In this document: positions 1-8,729 of the stretch, one piece after another | Layout of the letters: each line of letters begins with the position of its first letter | Numbering within the stretch: position 1 is the stretch's first letter | Notes under the pieces: model-generated | Seen by the model: the letters and a program-made list of their open reading frames with translations, nothing else | The model's database searches: none | Told to the model about the DNA's origin: nothing | Program-made: the position numbers and the translations under genes | NCBI RefSeq assembly: GCF_025630775.1 | Contig: NZ_JAOSZE010000041.1 | Span: 1-64,000, forward strand | Source of the DNA: Actinoplanes sp. KI2 | GTDB lineage: Bacteria; Actinomycetota; Actinomycetes; Mycobacteriales; Micromonosporaceae | Direction: 5' to 3' | DNA length: 64,000 bases

Positions 1-704
1 CGGCCGGGTTTCGGGGCCGGGCGGGGGGGGGGGGGCGGCGGGGGGCCCGGGGACCGGGGGCCCGCCGCACCGCCGAGGAGCTGGGTCGGGCCTTCCCGGG
101 GGTGCCGGTGCGCACCTCGGGGCGGGACGAGATCCTCGACACCGTGCCGGCCGAGGCGGCCGTGGTGGTGGCCACGCCGGGGGCCGAGCCGCACGCCGAG
201 GGCGGGTACGGCGCGGTGCTGCTGCTCGACACCTGGGCGCTGCTGACCCGCTCCGACCTGCGCGCGGCCGAGGAGACGATGCGGCGCTGGCTGAACGCCG
301 CGGCGCTGGCCCGGTCGGCCCGCGACGGCGGCCGGGTCGTGGTGGTGGCCGACGGGTCGCTGGCCACGGTGCAGGCGCTGATCCGGTGGGAGCCGGGCTG
401 GTTCGCCGAGCGGGAGCTGGCCGAGCGGCGCGAGCTGGGTTTTCCGCCGGCCGCACGGATGGCCGGCCTCACCGGGAAGCCGGAGGCGGTCGCCGAGCTG
501 CTCGCCGCCGCGCGGCTGCCGGCCGGGGCCGAGGTGCTCGGGCCGGTCCCGGCCGGTGACGACGAGGAGCGGATGCTGGTTCGCACCTCCCGCTCGCAGG
601 CCGCCGCGATGGCGCGGGCGCTGCACGAGGCCGCCGCCGTGCGCAGCGCCAAGAAGGCCGCGCTGACCGTCCGGATCGAGGTCGACCCGGCAACGATCTT
701 CTGA
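1..704 (+). CDS. priA: Primosomal protein N' (PriA), C-terminal part
   Basis: This is the 3' end of a replication-restart primosome protein; the gene begins before the window. The reading frame is open from base 3, and the clean part starts near base 60 with the peptide GARRTAEELGRAFPGVPVRT. The last 200 residues match the C-terminal region of actinobacterial PriA, and the gene sits directly before def-fmt-rsmB, its usual place. Bases 1-60 are almost pure G/C runs and do not translate into plausible PriA sequence, so they may be assembly or read-end error. Actinobacterial PriA proteins often lack helicase ATPase motifs, but that region is outside the window. Confidence 0.85.
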   Translation, partial: AGFRGRAGGGGRRGARGPGARRTAEELGRAFPGVPVRTSGRDEILDTVPAEAAVVVATPGAEPHAEGGYGAVLLLDTWALLTRSDLRAAEETMRRWLNAAALARSARDGGRVVVVADGSLATVQALIRWEPGWFAERELAERRELGFPPAARMAGLTGKPEAVAELLAAARLPAGAEVLGPVPAGDDEERMLVRTSRSQAAAMARALHEAAAVRSAKKAALTVRIEVDPATIF

Positions 705-726
705 GTGGCGGGCCTGAGCAGCAAAC

Positions 727-1971
727 GTGGCGAACGGTGCGGACACCATGGAATATCGAACGATGGATGCCAGCGAGGCCGCCAAGACTCTGCTCACCTT
801 CACCGGGGACCTCGATCCGAACGAGGCCTACGCCGCCCTGCACGCGCACGGACAGATCCTGCAGATCGGCGACCGGGCTTTTCTCGTCAACGGGTACGAC
901 GCCGTCGATCGGGCCCTGCGGGACAGCGCCATGCAGAAGCTCGACGCCGAGCGGCTCGACGCCGTCCGGCCGGGCTGGCGGGAGTATCGGTCCATCGCGC
1001 TGTTCGCCGACTCGATGCTGCGGGCGAACCCGCCCCGGCACACGCGCATGCGCCGGCTCGCCGCGGGTGTCTTCACCGCCCGGCGGGTCGAGGGGCTACG
1101 AGCGGTCATCTCCCAGCAGGTCGACGAGCTGCTGGACGAGCTCACCGCGTACGCGAAAGGTCTTGATCTGGTGGCCCGGCTGGCGTACCCGCTGCCGATC
1201 GGGGTGATCACCGCGTTGCTGGGTGTTCCGGCCGCGGATCGGGGGCGGTTTCGCGAGCTGGCCACGGCCCTGACCGGCGTGCTGGAGCTGAACTGGAGCG
1301 AGGACGACCGGAAGCTGGCGGACGCGGCGGCCGACGAGCTGACCGACTACTTCGCGCACCTGGTGGCGGCGCGCCGGGCCGATCCGCGGGACGACCTGGT
1401 CACCGCGCTCGCCGCGGCGCACGAGGCGGACGGCGAGCGACTCACCGGCGACGAGCTGCTGGCCAACCTCGCGCTGCTGCTGGTCGCGGGCTTCGAGACG
1501 ACCACCAACCTGATCGCCGGCGGGATCGTCCTGGCGCTCGATCATCCCGCGTACGCCGGCAAGCTGCGCGACGATCCGGCGCTGGCTCCGGCGTACGTGG
1601 AAGAGGTCTTGCGGATCGACCCGCCGGTGCAGGTCACCTCGCGCCGGGCAGAAGGCGCGAGCGCGATCGCGGGCCTGGCGATCCCGTCCGGCAGCGACCT
1701 GCTCCTGCTGCTCGGCGCGGCCAACCGCGATCCGGCTCGGTTCCCGCGGCCGGACGTCTTCGAGCCGGGGCGCGCCGGGCCGCCGCCGCTGTCGTTCGGC
1801 GGTGGCGTGCACTACTGCCTCGGCGCCCCGCTGGCCCGGCTGGAGGCGCAGATCGCGCTGCCTGCGCTGCTGCGCCGATTCCCCGGCATGGAGCTGATCG
1901 CCCGCCCGCGCCGACGCCCCCGGATGAACCTTCGTGGCTGGCGGGAGGTACCTGTCACGCTGGCGGGATGA
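727..1971 (+). CDS. Cytochrome P450
   Basis: A soluble bacterial P450 monooxygenase of 414 residues, the usual length. The I-helix oxygen-binding motif AGFETTT is at residues 254-260, the ExxR motif (EVLR) at 293-296, and the haem-binding loop FGGGVHYCLG carries the thiolate ligand Cys364. Substrate is unknown; the class resembles CYP107-type enzymes that oxidise secondary metabolites or lipids. No ferredoxin or reductase gene is adjacent, so electrons must come from partners elsewhere. The GTG at 727 gives the full frame; the ATG at 748 (MEYRT) is an equally possible start and neither has a strong Shine-Dalgarno. It interrupts the usual priA-def adjacency. Confidence 0.9.
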   Translation: MANGADTMEYRTMDASEAAKTLLTFTGDLDPNEAYAALHAHGQILQIGDRAFLVNGYDAVDRALRDSAMQKLDAERLDAVRPGWREYRSIALFADSMLRANPPRHTRMRRLAAGVFTARRVEGLRAVISQQVDELLDELTAYAKGLDLVARLAYPLPIGVITALLGVPAADRGRFRELATALTGVLELNWSEDDRKLADAAADELTDYFAHLVAARRADPRDDLVTALAAAHEADGERLTGDELLANLALLLVAGFETTTNLIAGGIVLALDHPAYAGKLRDDPALAPAYVEEVLRIDPPVQVTSRRAEGASAIAGLAIPSGSDLLLLLGAANRDPARFPRPDVFEPGRAGPPPLSFGGGVHYCLGAPLARLEAQIALPALLRRFPGMELIARPRRRPRMNLRGWREVPVTLAG

Positions 1972-1988
1972 CCGCCGGCGGCACTCCG

Positions 1989-1994
1989 TAGACT
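1989..1994 (+). promoter_or_regulatory. Putative -10 element upstream of def
   Basis: TAGACT fits the actinobacterial TAnnnT -10 consensus. Transcription would begin near 2001, leaving a 5' leader of about 32 bases that contains the def ribosome-binding site. The same hexamer lies upstream of rpe, infC and pheS in this window. No convincing -35 box is visible. Confidence 0.4.
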
Positions 1995-2032
1995 GGCCGG
2001 GTGCCACCCCGGAAAGTCAGGAGTCTCGCCGC

Positions 2033-2590
2033 GTGACCGTTCAGCCCATCCGTCTCTTCGGTGATCCGGTGCTGCGGACGCCGGCCGACCCCGTCGTGGA
2101 TTTCGACAAGGAGCTGCGCACCCTCGTGCGCGACCTGGTCGAGACCATGCAGGACGAGGGCGGCGCCGGCCTGGCCGCCCCGCAGCTCGGCGTCGGGCTG
2201 CGCGTGTTCAGCTTCGACGTGGACGACGTGGTGGGCCACATCGTGAACCCGGTGCTGTCCTTCCCCGACGAGGAGGAACAGGACGGGCCGGAGGGCTGCC
2301 TGTCGATCCCCGGCATCTACATCGACACCAAGCGCCGGCAGAACGTGATCGCCAACGGCTTCAACGAGCACGGCGACCCGATCCAGGTGGTCGGCACCGG
2401 ACTGATGAGCCGCTGCGTGCAGCACGAGACCGATCACCTCGACGGGGTGCTGTTCCTCGACCGGCTGGACGCCGCCTCGCGCAAGGACGCGATGAAGCAG
2501 ATCCGCGCCGCCGACTGGTACGACGCCGCCAAGCCGCCGACGATCAAGGACAGCCCGCACGGCCGGGGCATCTTCGGGCTGGGACGGTGA
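2033..2590 (+). CDS. def: Peptide deformylase
   Basis: Removes the N-formyl group from nascent proteins; a cytoplasmic metalloenzyme of 185 residues. All three signature motifs are present: GAGLAAPQ at residues 44-51, EGCLS at 87-91 with metal ligand Cys89, and HETDH at 131-135 with two histidine ligands and the catalytic Glu. The GTG start at 2033 has an AGGAG ribosome-binding site at 2019-2023 and is preceded by a -10-like TAGACT. The frame is open further upstream, but that stretch has no deformylase similarity. The stop overlaps the fmt start in GTGA, implying translational coupling of the two formyl-methionine enzymes. Confidence 0.95.
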   Translation: MTVQPIRLFGDPVLRTPADPVVDFDKELRTLVRDLVETMQDEGGAGLAAPQLGVGLRVFSFDVDDVVGHIVNPVLSFPDEEEQDGPEGCLSIPGIYIDTKRRQNVIANGFNEHGDPIQVVGTGLMSRCVQHETDHLDGVLFLDRLDAASRKDAMKQIRAADWYDAAKPPTIKDSPHGRGIFGLGR

Positions 2591-3522
2591 CCGGGTTGCG
2601 CCTCGTCTTCGCCGGTACGCCGGCCGTCGCCCTGCCCAGCCTCGACGCCATCGCCGCCTCCGGCCACGAGCTGCTCGCCGTGGTGACCCGCCCGGACGCG
2701 CCCGCCGGTCGCGGCCGGCACCTGGTGCGCTCGCCCGCGGGCGCCTGGGCCGACGAGCGCGGCATCGAGGTGCTGACCCCGGCCCGGCCGCGCGAGCCGG
2801 AGTTCCAGCAGCGGCTGCGCGAGCTGGCGCCCGATTGCGTGCCGGTGGTCGCGTACGGCGCACTGGTACCGCCGAGCGCGCTGGAGATCCCCCGGCACGG
2901 CTGGGTGAACCTGCACTTCTCGCTGCTGCCCGCCTGGCGGGGCGCCGCGCCGGTGCAGCACGCGGTGCTGCATGGTGACGAGGTGACCGGGGCGAGCGTC
3001 TTCGAGCTGGAGGCGGGACTGGACACCGGCCCGGTCTACGGGACGCTCACCGAGGAGATCCGGCCGACGGACACGTCCGGTGACCTGCTCGATCGGCTGG
3101 CGGTCAGCGGAGCGGGCCTGCTGGTGGCGGTGCTTGACGCGATCCAGGCGGGTACTGCCAAGGCCCATCCGCAGCCGGGCTTCGATGTGACGCTGGCCCC
3201 CAAGATCACCGTTGAGGACGCCAACGTGCGGTGGAACGATCCAGCCTTCGCCGTCGACCGGCGCGTGCGGGCCTGCACTCCGGCCCCGGGCGCCTGGACG
3301 ATATTTCGCGGCGAGCGGGTCAAATTGGGGCCGGTGCGTCCGATCGCCAACGGGCCTTCGCTGACCGCGGGCGCCATCCAGGTGGAGCGGACCCAGGTGC
3401 TGGTCGGCACGGCGACCACGCCCGTCGCGCTGGGCGAGGTGCGCCCGGCCGGGAAAAAGGCGATGCCGGCCACCGACTGGGCCCGTGGCCTGCGCATCCA
3501 GGCGGGGGAGCGGTTCGAGTGA
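2587..3522 (+). CDS. fmt: Methionyl-tRNA formyltransferase
   Basis: Formylates initiator Met-tRNA using 10-formyltetrahydrofolate. The 311-residue protein is full length. The N-terminal Rossmann domain begins [16 protein letters not shown], and the catalytic core contains [15 protein letters not shown] with the conserved Asn-x-His-x-Ser-Leu-Leu-Pro signature. The C-terminal tRNA-binding OB-like domain follows from about residue 205. The start overlaps the def stop by four bases and the stop overlaps the rsmB start by four bases, so def-fmt-rsmB form one tightly coupled operon. Confidence 0.96.
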   Translation: MTGLRLVFAGTPAVALPSLDAIAASGHELLAVVTRPDAPAGRGRHLVRSPAGAWADERGIEVLTPARPREPEFQQRLRELAPDCVPVVAYGALVPPSALEIPRHGWVNLHFSLLPAWRGAAPVQHAVLHGDEVTGASVFELEAGLDTGPVYGTLTEEIRPTDTSGDLLDRLAVSGAGLLVAVLDAIQAGTAKAHPQPGFDVTLAPKITVEDANVRWNDPAFAVDRRVRACTPAPGAWTIFRGERVKLGPVRPIANGPSLTAGAIQVERTQVLVGTATTPVALGEVRPAGKKAMPATDWARGLRIQAGERFE

Positions 3523-4994
3523 GCGACCATCGCGCCGGGCGGCCGCACGGTTCCGGCCGCCCACGAGGGACCGCCGGTCCCGGCTACTCCCGTGACTCCC
3601 GCACCGGGCGGGCGCCGCGCGGCGGCCGGCCGCCGTCCGACCCGGCTCGCCAGGCCGCGTACGAGGCGATCGCCGCGGTGCACCGGGACGACGCGTACGC
3701 CAATCTCGCGCTCGCCGAGATCCTTCGCGGCATGGGGCTCAGCGGCCGGGACGCCGCGTTCGCCACCGAGCTCACGTACGGCACGCTGCGCTCGGTCGGC
3801 ACCCTCGACCTGATCATCGGGGCGGCCGCCGGGCGGGACGTGGCCCGGATCGACCCGCCGGCCCGCGACGCGCTGCGCCTGGGGGCCTACCAGCTGCTGC
3901 ACACCCGGGTGCCGGCGCACGCCGCGGTCAACCAGACCGTCGACCTGGTGCGCTCGGTCGCGCCGGGTGCGGCCGGCTTCGCCAACGCGGTGCTGCGGAC
4001 GATCACCGAGACGCCGCTGGAGGGCTGGCTCGAGCGGCTGGCCCCGGCGTACGACGTCGACCCGGTCGGCAACCTCTCGGTGCAGCACAACCACCCGCAG
4101 TGGATCGTGCGGGCGTTCGCCGAGGCGCTCGGCGGCGATCTCGAGGAGACCAAGCGGCTGCTGATCGAGGACAACCAGGCCCCGATCGTGCACCTGTGCG
4201 CGCGGCCCGGGCGGGCCGACGCGATCGAGCTGGCCGACGAGGTCGACGGGGAGCCGGGGGCGTTCTCGCCGTACACGGTCTATCTGAACGCCGGCGGCTC
4301 GCCGGGCGAGCTGGCCGCGATCCGCCAGGGTCGCGCGCACGTCCAGGACGAGGGCTCCCAGCTGGTGGCGGCCGCGCTGCTGGCCGCGCCGATCGAGGGC
4401 CGGGACACCCGCTGGCTGGACCTGTGCGCGGGCCCGGGCGGCAAGGCCGGGCTGCTCGGCTCGATCGCCGCGCTGCGCAACGCCGAGGTGACCGCGGTCG
4501 AGGTGGCCGAGCACCGGGCCCGCCTGGTCGAGCACGCCACCGAGGGCATGCCGGTGACGGTGCTGCCGATGGACGGGCGCTCGGTGGGCCGCGACCCCGA
4601 TCTGCCGGAGGAGTCGTTCGACCGGGTGCTGGTCGACGCGCCGTGCACCGGGCTCGGCTCGCTGCGCCGGCGGCCGGAGTCGCGCTGGCGCCGGCAGCCG
4701 TCGGATCTGCCGGCGTTGACCAAGTTGCAGCGGGAACTGCTGGTGGCGGCGCTGCGGGCGGTGCGGCCGGGCGGCCTGGTCGCGTACGTGACCTGCTCGC
4801 CGCACATGGTCGAGACGCAGGTGACGGTCACCGAGGGCGCGCGGCGCAGCGGGGTCGAGGTCGATTTCGTCGATGCGCGGCTGCTGCTGCCGCCGGGCAT
4901 GCCGGGTCTGGGGCCCGGGCCGACGGTGCAGTTGTGGCCGCATCGGCACGGTACCGACGCGATGTTCCTGGCGGTTCTGCGCCGGACTTCTTGA
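3519..4994 (+). CDS. rsmB: 16S rRNA (cytosine-967-C5)-methyltransferase RsmB
   Basis: SAM-dependent rRNA m5C methyltransferase of 491 residues. After a basic, low-complexity N-terminal tail of about 45 residues comes a NusB-like RNA-binding domain, then the methyltransferase domain. The SAM loop [15 protein letters not shown] lies near residue 300, motif [17 protein letters not shown] near 372, and the second catalytic cysteine in TCSPH near 424. The GTG at 3519 overlaps the fmt stop; the frame is open upstream but overlaps fmt without homologous sequence, so this start is preferred. The basic extension is typical of actinobacterial members. Confidence 0.93.
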   Translation: MSDHRAGRPHGSGRPRGTAGPGYSRDSRTGRAPRGGRPPSDPARQAAYEAIAAVHRDDAYANLALAEILRGMGLSGRDAAFATELTYGTLRSVGTLDLIIGAAAGRDVARIDPPARDALRLGAYQLLHTRVPAHAAVNQTVDLVRSVAPGAAGFANAVLRTITETPLEGWLERLAPAYDVDPVGNLSVQHNHPQWIVRAFAEALGGDLEETKRLLIEDNQAPIVHLCARPGRADAIELADEVDGEPGAFSPYTVYLNAGGSPGELAAIRQGRAHVQDEGSQLVAAALLAAPIEGRDTRWLDLCAGPGGKAGLLGSIAALRNAEVTAVEVAEHRARLVEHATEGMPVTVLPMDGRSVGRDPDLPEESFDRVLVDAPCTGLGSLRRRPESRWRRQPSDLPALTKLQRELLVAALRAVRPGGLVAYVTCSPHMVETQVTVTEGARRSGVEVDFVDARLLLPPGMPGLGPGPTVQLWPHRHGTDAMFLAVLRRTS

Positions 4995-5027
4995 CCTTTT
5001 CGGCCGACTGCATCGACATGGCTCGGG

Positions 5028-5033
5028 TATAAC
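5028..5033 (+). promoter_or_regulatory. Putative -10 box of a leaderless transcript
   Basis: TATAAC matches the TATAAT consensus at five of six positions and ends exactly 6 bases before the ATG at 5040, so transcription would start at the start codon. No Shine-Dalgarno precedes this ATG. TTGACC at 4991 is too far upstream to serve as its -35 box. Confidence 0.4.
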
Positions 5034-5039
5034 CAGGCC

Positions 5040-5687
5040 ATGGATGTGATCGGCGTGGGCTTCGGCCGGACCGGGACACTCAGCCTGAAGGTGGCGCTCG
5101 AGCAGCTCGGATTCGGTCCGTGCATGCACATGATGCCGCTGCTCGAGGACCCCTGGCGGGCCTCGCTCCTTGGCCGGGCCGCGGATGGGGAAGCGGCCTG
5201 CCTCGATGCCGCCTTTGACGGCTATCGATCGACCGTGGATTGGCCCGGCACCTTTTTCTGGCGCGAGCTCACCGCCGCGCATCCGGCCGCGCAGGTCATC
5301 CTGACCACGCGCGATCCCGGCGACTGGTACGACAGCGCGTACCGGACCATCTATGCGGCGGCGACCATGGACGGGCCGCTGCCGCAGGTCATGGTGGCCG
5401 GGCGGGAGATGGCCGAGAAGACCGTCTGGCAGGGGACCTTCGGCGGCCGTTTCGCCGACCGCGAGGCGGCCCTCCAACTTTTCCAGGAGCACAATGCGGC
5501 CGTACGCGCGGAGATCGCCCCCGATCGCCTGCTGGAGTTCACGGTGAGCGAGGGCTGGGGGCCGCTCTGCGATTTCCTCGGCGCGCCCGTGCCGGACGCC
5601 CCGTTCCCGCGGCTGAACGACGGCGCCGGCTTCCACCGGGCCCTGCGGGAGCGGCTGACGCTCATCGACTCCCGTAGTGGATCTTGA
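5040..5687 (+). CDS. Sulfotransferase-like protein (Sulfotransfer_4 type)
   Basis: A 215-residue protein starting MDVIGVGFGRTGTLSLKVAL. The glycine-rich GFGRTGT loop at residues 7-13 is the PAPS 5'-phosphosulfate-binding motif of this sulfotransferase subgroup, and the later TTRDPGDWYDS segment corresponds to the 3'-phosphate-binding region. Such proteins are often annotated only as 'sulfotransferase family'; the substrate cannot be deduced. No Shine-Dalgarno is visible, and the TATAAC box 6 bp upstream suggests a leaderless mRNA. The 3' end overlaps the convergent lipoprotein gene by 26 bases. Confidence 0.75.
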   Translation: MDVIGVGFGRTGTLSLKVALEQLGFGPCMHMMPLLEDPWRASLLGRAADGEAACLDAAFDGYRSTVDWPGTFFWRELTAAHPAAQVILTTRDPGDWYDSAYRTIYAAATMDGPLPQVMVAGREMAEKTVWQGTFGGRFADREAALQLFQEHNAAVRAEIAPDRLLEFTVSEGWGPLCDFLGAPVPDAPFPRLNDGAGFHRALRERLTLIDSRSGS

Positions 5688-6507
5688 GCTTGCCGGGACC
5701 GGCGCCGTGGTAGGAGCCGGTCACCTTCTCCCCGTTGAGCCACAGGAAACAGCGGATCGACCGGTCGCCCATCTGCCACGCGGTGTCGTCCGGCGGGAAG
5801 CCCAGCCAGCCGACCCGGCTCGGTAGCGTGGAGTCGTCGGCGAGGCCGGTGAACGCCGCGATCGCCCGGTCGCAGCCCCTCGCCACCTCGTCGCCGCTGA
5901 GGTCGGCCGACCTGGCCTTGGCGGTGGTGAACAGGCCGGCGAACTCGGCGGTGTGCGCCTTCGGGCAGGGCACCGGGTGCATCTCGGTGACCTTGTCGCC
6001 CTCGACGGTCGGGTTGGCGCAGCCCATCCGCAGCCGGCCGCCGGTCCGCACGCTGCCCTTCAGACTGCCGGTGCGGTGCACCAGCGAGCCGTCGACCGGG
6101 GACGTCTCGGCCACGTCGCAGCGGACCCAGCGGGCGCCGCCGGCCCAGGCCGCCTTGCTCGGCAACACCGGTTGCAACACCACCCATCCGGTACGCCAAT
6201 CGCCGCCCAGGAACGCGCCGGCGGCCGTCGAGCAGGCCGCGAAGGCCAGCGCCGTGCTCTGCTTGCGGACCGTCGCCACCGCCACGGTCTCGGCCAGGTG
6301 CGGCTCGGCGCAGGGCATCGGAGCGTAGCTGTCCACGGTCGTGCTCTGCACCAGGTCGGCGTGGCAGGTGCCGGCCTGCGGGCGGAACGGGGTGGCCGCG
6401 GCCATCGGCCGCCAGTCGTCGGTCAGGTCGCCGTCCAGGCCGCCGGGCCGCTCGCCGCACCCGCCGAGCGCCAGCACGCAGAGCACGCCAACCGCCCACC
6501 GCCACAT
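5662..6507 (-). CDS. Septum formation family lipoprotein
   Basis: A 281-residue secreted lipoprotein. The N-terminus MWRWAVGVLCVLALGGCGER is a lipoprotein signal peptide with lipobox LGGC. The mature part carries paired cysteines and repeats of the 'septum formation' domain pattern (cysteines in PMPCAEPHLAE and PVPCPKAHTAEF), found in actinobacterial proteins linked to cell division by annotation, with little direct evidence. The ATG at 6507 is preceded by GGGGAGG on the minus strand; the frame stays open far upstream but only antisense to rpe. It is convergent with the sulfotransferase gene and divergent from rpe. Confidence 0.8.
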   Translation of the reverse strand: MWRWAVGVLCVLALGGCGERPGGLDGDLTDDWRPMAAATPFRPQAGTCHADLVQSTTVDSYAPMPCAEPHLAETVAVATVRKQSTALAFAACSTAAGAFLGGDWRTGWVVLQPVLPSKAAWAGGARWVRCDVAETSPVDGSLVHRTGSLKGSVRTGGRLRMGCANPTVEGDKVTEMHPVPCPKAHTAEFAGLFTTAKARSADLSGDEVARGCDRAIAAFTGLADDSTLPSRVGWLGFPPDDTAWQMGDRSIRCFLWLNGEKVTGSYHGAGPGKLKIHYGSR

Positions 6508-6585
6508 GCGCGCCTCCCCAGGCAATCGGACGGTCACTCTATCCCGGTTGTCCACAGCCGCCGGAGAAGCGACCTCCGAACGCCT

Positions 6586-6591
6586 TAGACT
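6586..6591 (+). promoter_or_regulatory. Putative -10 box of leaderless rpe
   Basis: TAGACT ends 6 bases before the GTG start of rpe at 6598, the spacing expected when transcription begins on the start codon. No Shine-Dalgarno is present in the 20 bases upstream. Confidence 0.5.
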
Positions 6592-6597
6592 GCCCCG

Positions 6598-7278
6598 GTG
6601 GAAGCTAAGCCGATCATTGCGCCCAGCATCCTTGCCGCCGACTTCGCCCGTCTCGCCGACGAGGTGGGCGCGATCGAGGGTGCGGCCGACTGGGTGCACG
6701 TCGACGTCATGGACAACCACTTCGTGCCCAACCTGACCATCGGCCTGCCGGTGGTGCAGAGCCTGCGCAAGTCGACCAGCCTCCCGTTCGACGTGCACCT
6801 GATGATCACCGACCCGCAGCGCTGGGCGCCCGGGTACGCGGAGGCCGGGGCGTACAACGTGACCTTCCACGCCGAGGCCTGCGACGACCCGGTGGCCCTG
6901 GCCAAGACGCTGCGGGCGGCCGGCTCCAAGGCCGGGCTGGCGATCGACCGGGACACGCCGGTCGAGCCGTACCTGGAGCTCCTGCCGTACTTCGACACGC
7001 TGCTGATCATGACGATCAAGGCCGGCTTCGGCGGGCAGAAGTTCCTGCCCGAGATGCTGGCGAAGGTGCGTGACGTGCGCCGCCGGATCGCCGCGAAACA
7101 GCTCGAGGTGCGCCTCGAGGTGGACGGCGGCATCGCTGCCGACACCATCGCCGAGGCCGCCGAGGCGGGCGCCGACGCGTTCGTGGCCGGCACCGCGGTG
7201 TACGGCGCGGCCGACCCCGCGGAGGCGGTTCGGCATCTTCGCGCACTGGCCGAGAGGGCTGGTCCGTCGCATTATTGA
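6598..7278 (+). CDS. rpe: Ribulose-phosphate 3-epimerase
   Basis: Interconverts ribulose-5-phosphate and xylulose-5-phosphate in the pentose phosphate pathway, supplying ribulose-5-phosphate that the riboflavin genes downstream also use. The 226-residue TIM barrel is complete: APSILAADF at the N-terminus, the metal and catalytic motif [23 protein letters not shown], and EVDGGI with the second catalytic Asp. The GTG start has no Shine-Dalgarno but sits 6 bp after a TAGACT -10 box, indicating leaderless translation. Confidence 0.96.
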   Translation: MEAKPIIAPSILAADFARLADEVGAIEGAADWVHVDVMDNHFVPNLTIGLPVVQSLRKSTSLPFDVHLMITDPQRWAPGYAEAGAYNVTFHAEACDDPVALAKTLRAAGSKAGLAIDRDTPVEPYLELLPYFDTLLIMTIKAGFGGQKFLPEMLAKVRDVRRRIAAKQLEVRLEVDGGIAADTIAEAAEAGADAFVAGTAVYGAADPAEAVRHLRALAERAGPSHY

Positions 7279-7302
7279 GCTGGTCGGCAGCGGGGAGACA
7301 GG

Positions 7303-8310
7303 ATGAGCACCGACATGGTGCGCGATATCGGCGATCTCGGGCCGGAACCGGAGCAGCGGCCCGACCTGATCCTGGTGGTCGACGACGATCAGGACATTGC
7401 GGGCTTCGTCGAGTTCAACCTGAAGATGGAGGGCTACGACGTCCTCCGCGCCGCCGACGGCGAGGAGGCGCTGCGCGTGATTCAGGACCGCCGCCCCGAC
7501 CTGGCGGTGGTCGACTGGATGATGCCGGGGATGAACGGGGTCGAGCTGACCCGCCGGCTGCGCGCCGAGCCGCTCACCTCCACCCTCCCGGTGATCATGC
7601 TGACCGCCAAGAGCATGACCGCGGACAAGGTGGTGGGCCTCCGGTCCGGCGTCGACGACTACCTGGTCAAGCCGTTCGACACCTTCGAGCTGCTGGCCCG
7701 CGTCACCAACACGTTGCAGCGCAACAAGGAGTTCCGCGAGGTCTCCCCGCTGACCGGGCTGCCCGGCAACTCCCGGGTGCGGCGCGAGATCCACGACCGG
7801 ATGCGGGCCGGCGGCGAATACTCCGTGGGCTACATCGACATCGACCGGTTCAAGAGCGTCAACGACGTGTACGGGTTCGACCGCGGCGACGAGTTCATCA
7901 CCGCGCTCGCCCGCTGCCTGCACAAGGCGGTCACCACGATCGGCCCACCGTCGATCTTCCTGGGCCACATCGGCGGCGACGACTTCGTCTTCATCTGCGC
8001 CCCCGACCAGGTGCTGCCGCTGACCAAGCGCACGGTCACCGATTTCGAGCAGGCCGCCGACCGGCTGTACGACCCGGGTGACGCCGAGCGCGGCTACATC
8101 GAGGTCCCCGACCGGCGCGGCAACAAGAACAAGGCAGCGTTGGTCACCCTCTCCATCGGGGTCGCCCAGGCCACCGTCGAGGGCCGCACGTTCACCGACC
8201 CGCGAGTGGTGATCGCGGTGGCCTCCGAGATGAAGAAGGTGGCCAAGTCCCAGCCCGGGTCCTACGTGGCGATCGACCGGCGGCGAGCCGGCGGGGACGG
8301 CGACGAGTAG
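7303..8310 (+). CDS. Response regulator with C-terminal GGDEF domain
   Basis: A 335-residue cytoplasmic signalling protein. Residues about 21-138 form a REC domain with acidic pocket VVDDDQD, phospho-acceptor Asp71 in VVDWMMPGMNG, and Lys123 in LVKPFD. Residues about 147-320 form a GGDEF-type domain (SPLTGLPGN, DIDRFKSVNDVYGFDRGDEF), whose active-site loop reads GGDDF at 224-228. The acidic residue at position four is Asp rather than Glu, which keeps a carboxylate for metal binding, so activity is plausible but not assured. No histidine kinase is adjacent. GGGGAGA with 5-6 bases spacing precedes the ATG. Confidence 0.88.
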   Translation: MSTDMVRDIGDLGPEPEQRPDLILVVDDDQDIAGFVEFNLKMEGYDVLRAADGEEALRVIQDRRPDLAVVDWMMPGMNGVELTRRLRAEPLTSTLPVIMLTAKSMTADKVVGLRSGVDDYLVKPFDTFELLARVTNTLQRNKEFREVSPLTGLPGNSRVRREIHDRMRAGGEYSVGYIDIDRFKSVNDVYGFDRGDEFITALARCLHKAVTTIGPPSIFLGHIGGDDFVFICAPDQVLPLTKRTVTDFEQAADRLYDPGDAERGYIEVPDRRGNKNKAALVTLSIGVAQATVEGRTFTDPRVVIAVASEMKKVAKSQPGSYVAIDRRRAGGDGDE

Positions 8311-8423
8311 TCCGCTTGGCGGCTTTGTTCATCCACGTCATCGAGATCCGGCCGAATGTGAGATGCCTCGCCGACCTGGTGGCAAATCTGGGTGATCGTG
8401 CAAGACTCAGGGGTAACCCACCA

Positions 8424-8601
8424 CGCGCTGGCGGGACTCGGTGAAATTCCGAACCGGCGGTGATCCGATGCGGTGAGCATCGGTAAGCCCGCGACCCGGA
8501 CGTCGTCATGACGGACGGTGGACCTGGTGAGACTCCGGGGCCGACGGTTGGTCGAGCGGCACTTGCCGCCCGGTCAGACAGTCCGGATGGGAGACAGCGC
8601 G
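8424..8601 (+). promoter_or_regulatory. FMN riboswitch (RFN element) of the rib operon
   Basis: The conserved RFN blocks appear in order: GGTGAAATTCCGAACCGGCG, AAGCCCGCGACCCG, GGTGAGACTCCGGGGCCGAC, and the closing GTCCGGATGGGAGACAGCGC. Stem P1 is formed by CGCGCT at 8424-8429 with AGCGCG at 8596-8601. FMN binding to this aptamer class represses riboflavin synthesis genes. The rest of the 8311-8729 gap holds a 9-bp inverted repeat (8621-8629 with 8647-8655) and the hairpin annotated next. Confidence 0.95.
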
Positions 8602-8687
8602 CGGGATCGGACCGAGGGCTCGCTTCGCGTGTCGTCGACCGGGGCGCGCGAAGCGTACCCGACTGTTCGATTCCTGGCGTTATTTCC

Positions 8688-8727
8688 CGTTCCTCGGCGC
8701 GTGACCGTACCGCGCCCGAGAGGAACG
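8688..8727 (+). promoter_or_regulatory. Shine-Dalgarno-sequestering hairpin of ribD
   Basis: CGTTCCTCGGCGCG at 8688-8701 pairs with CGCGCC at 8711-8716 and GAGGAACG at 8720-8727, with a 9-base loop and a 3-base bulge. The 3' arm contains the GAGAGGA ribosome-binding site of ribD (ATG at 8730). Such masking is the translational-OFF arrangement expected of an FMN riboswitch expression platform. Confidence 0.65.
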
Positions 8728-8729
8728 CC

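Noticed and set aside
4991-5033. TTGACC at 4991 as -35 box for the sulfotransferase-like gene
   Set aside because: 31 bases from the TATAAC box, too long.
3036-5636. Very long minus-strand open frame (866 codons) opposite fmt and rsmB
   Set aside because: Antisense to two well-conserved genes; composition is Arg/Pro/Gly-rich shadow sequence caused by high GC at codon position three.
8664-8680. GTTCGATTCC as a tRNA T-loop
   Set aside because: No acceptor, D or anticodon stems around it; it lies in the riboswitch expression region.
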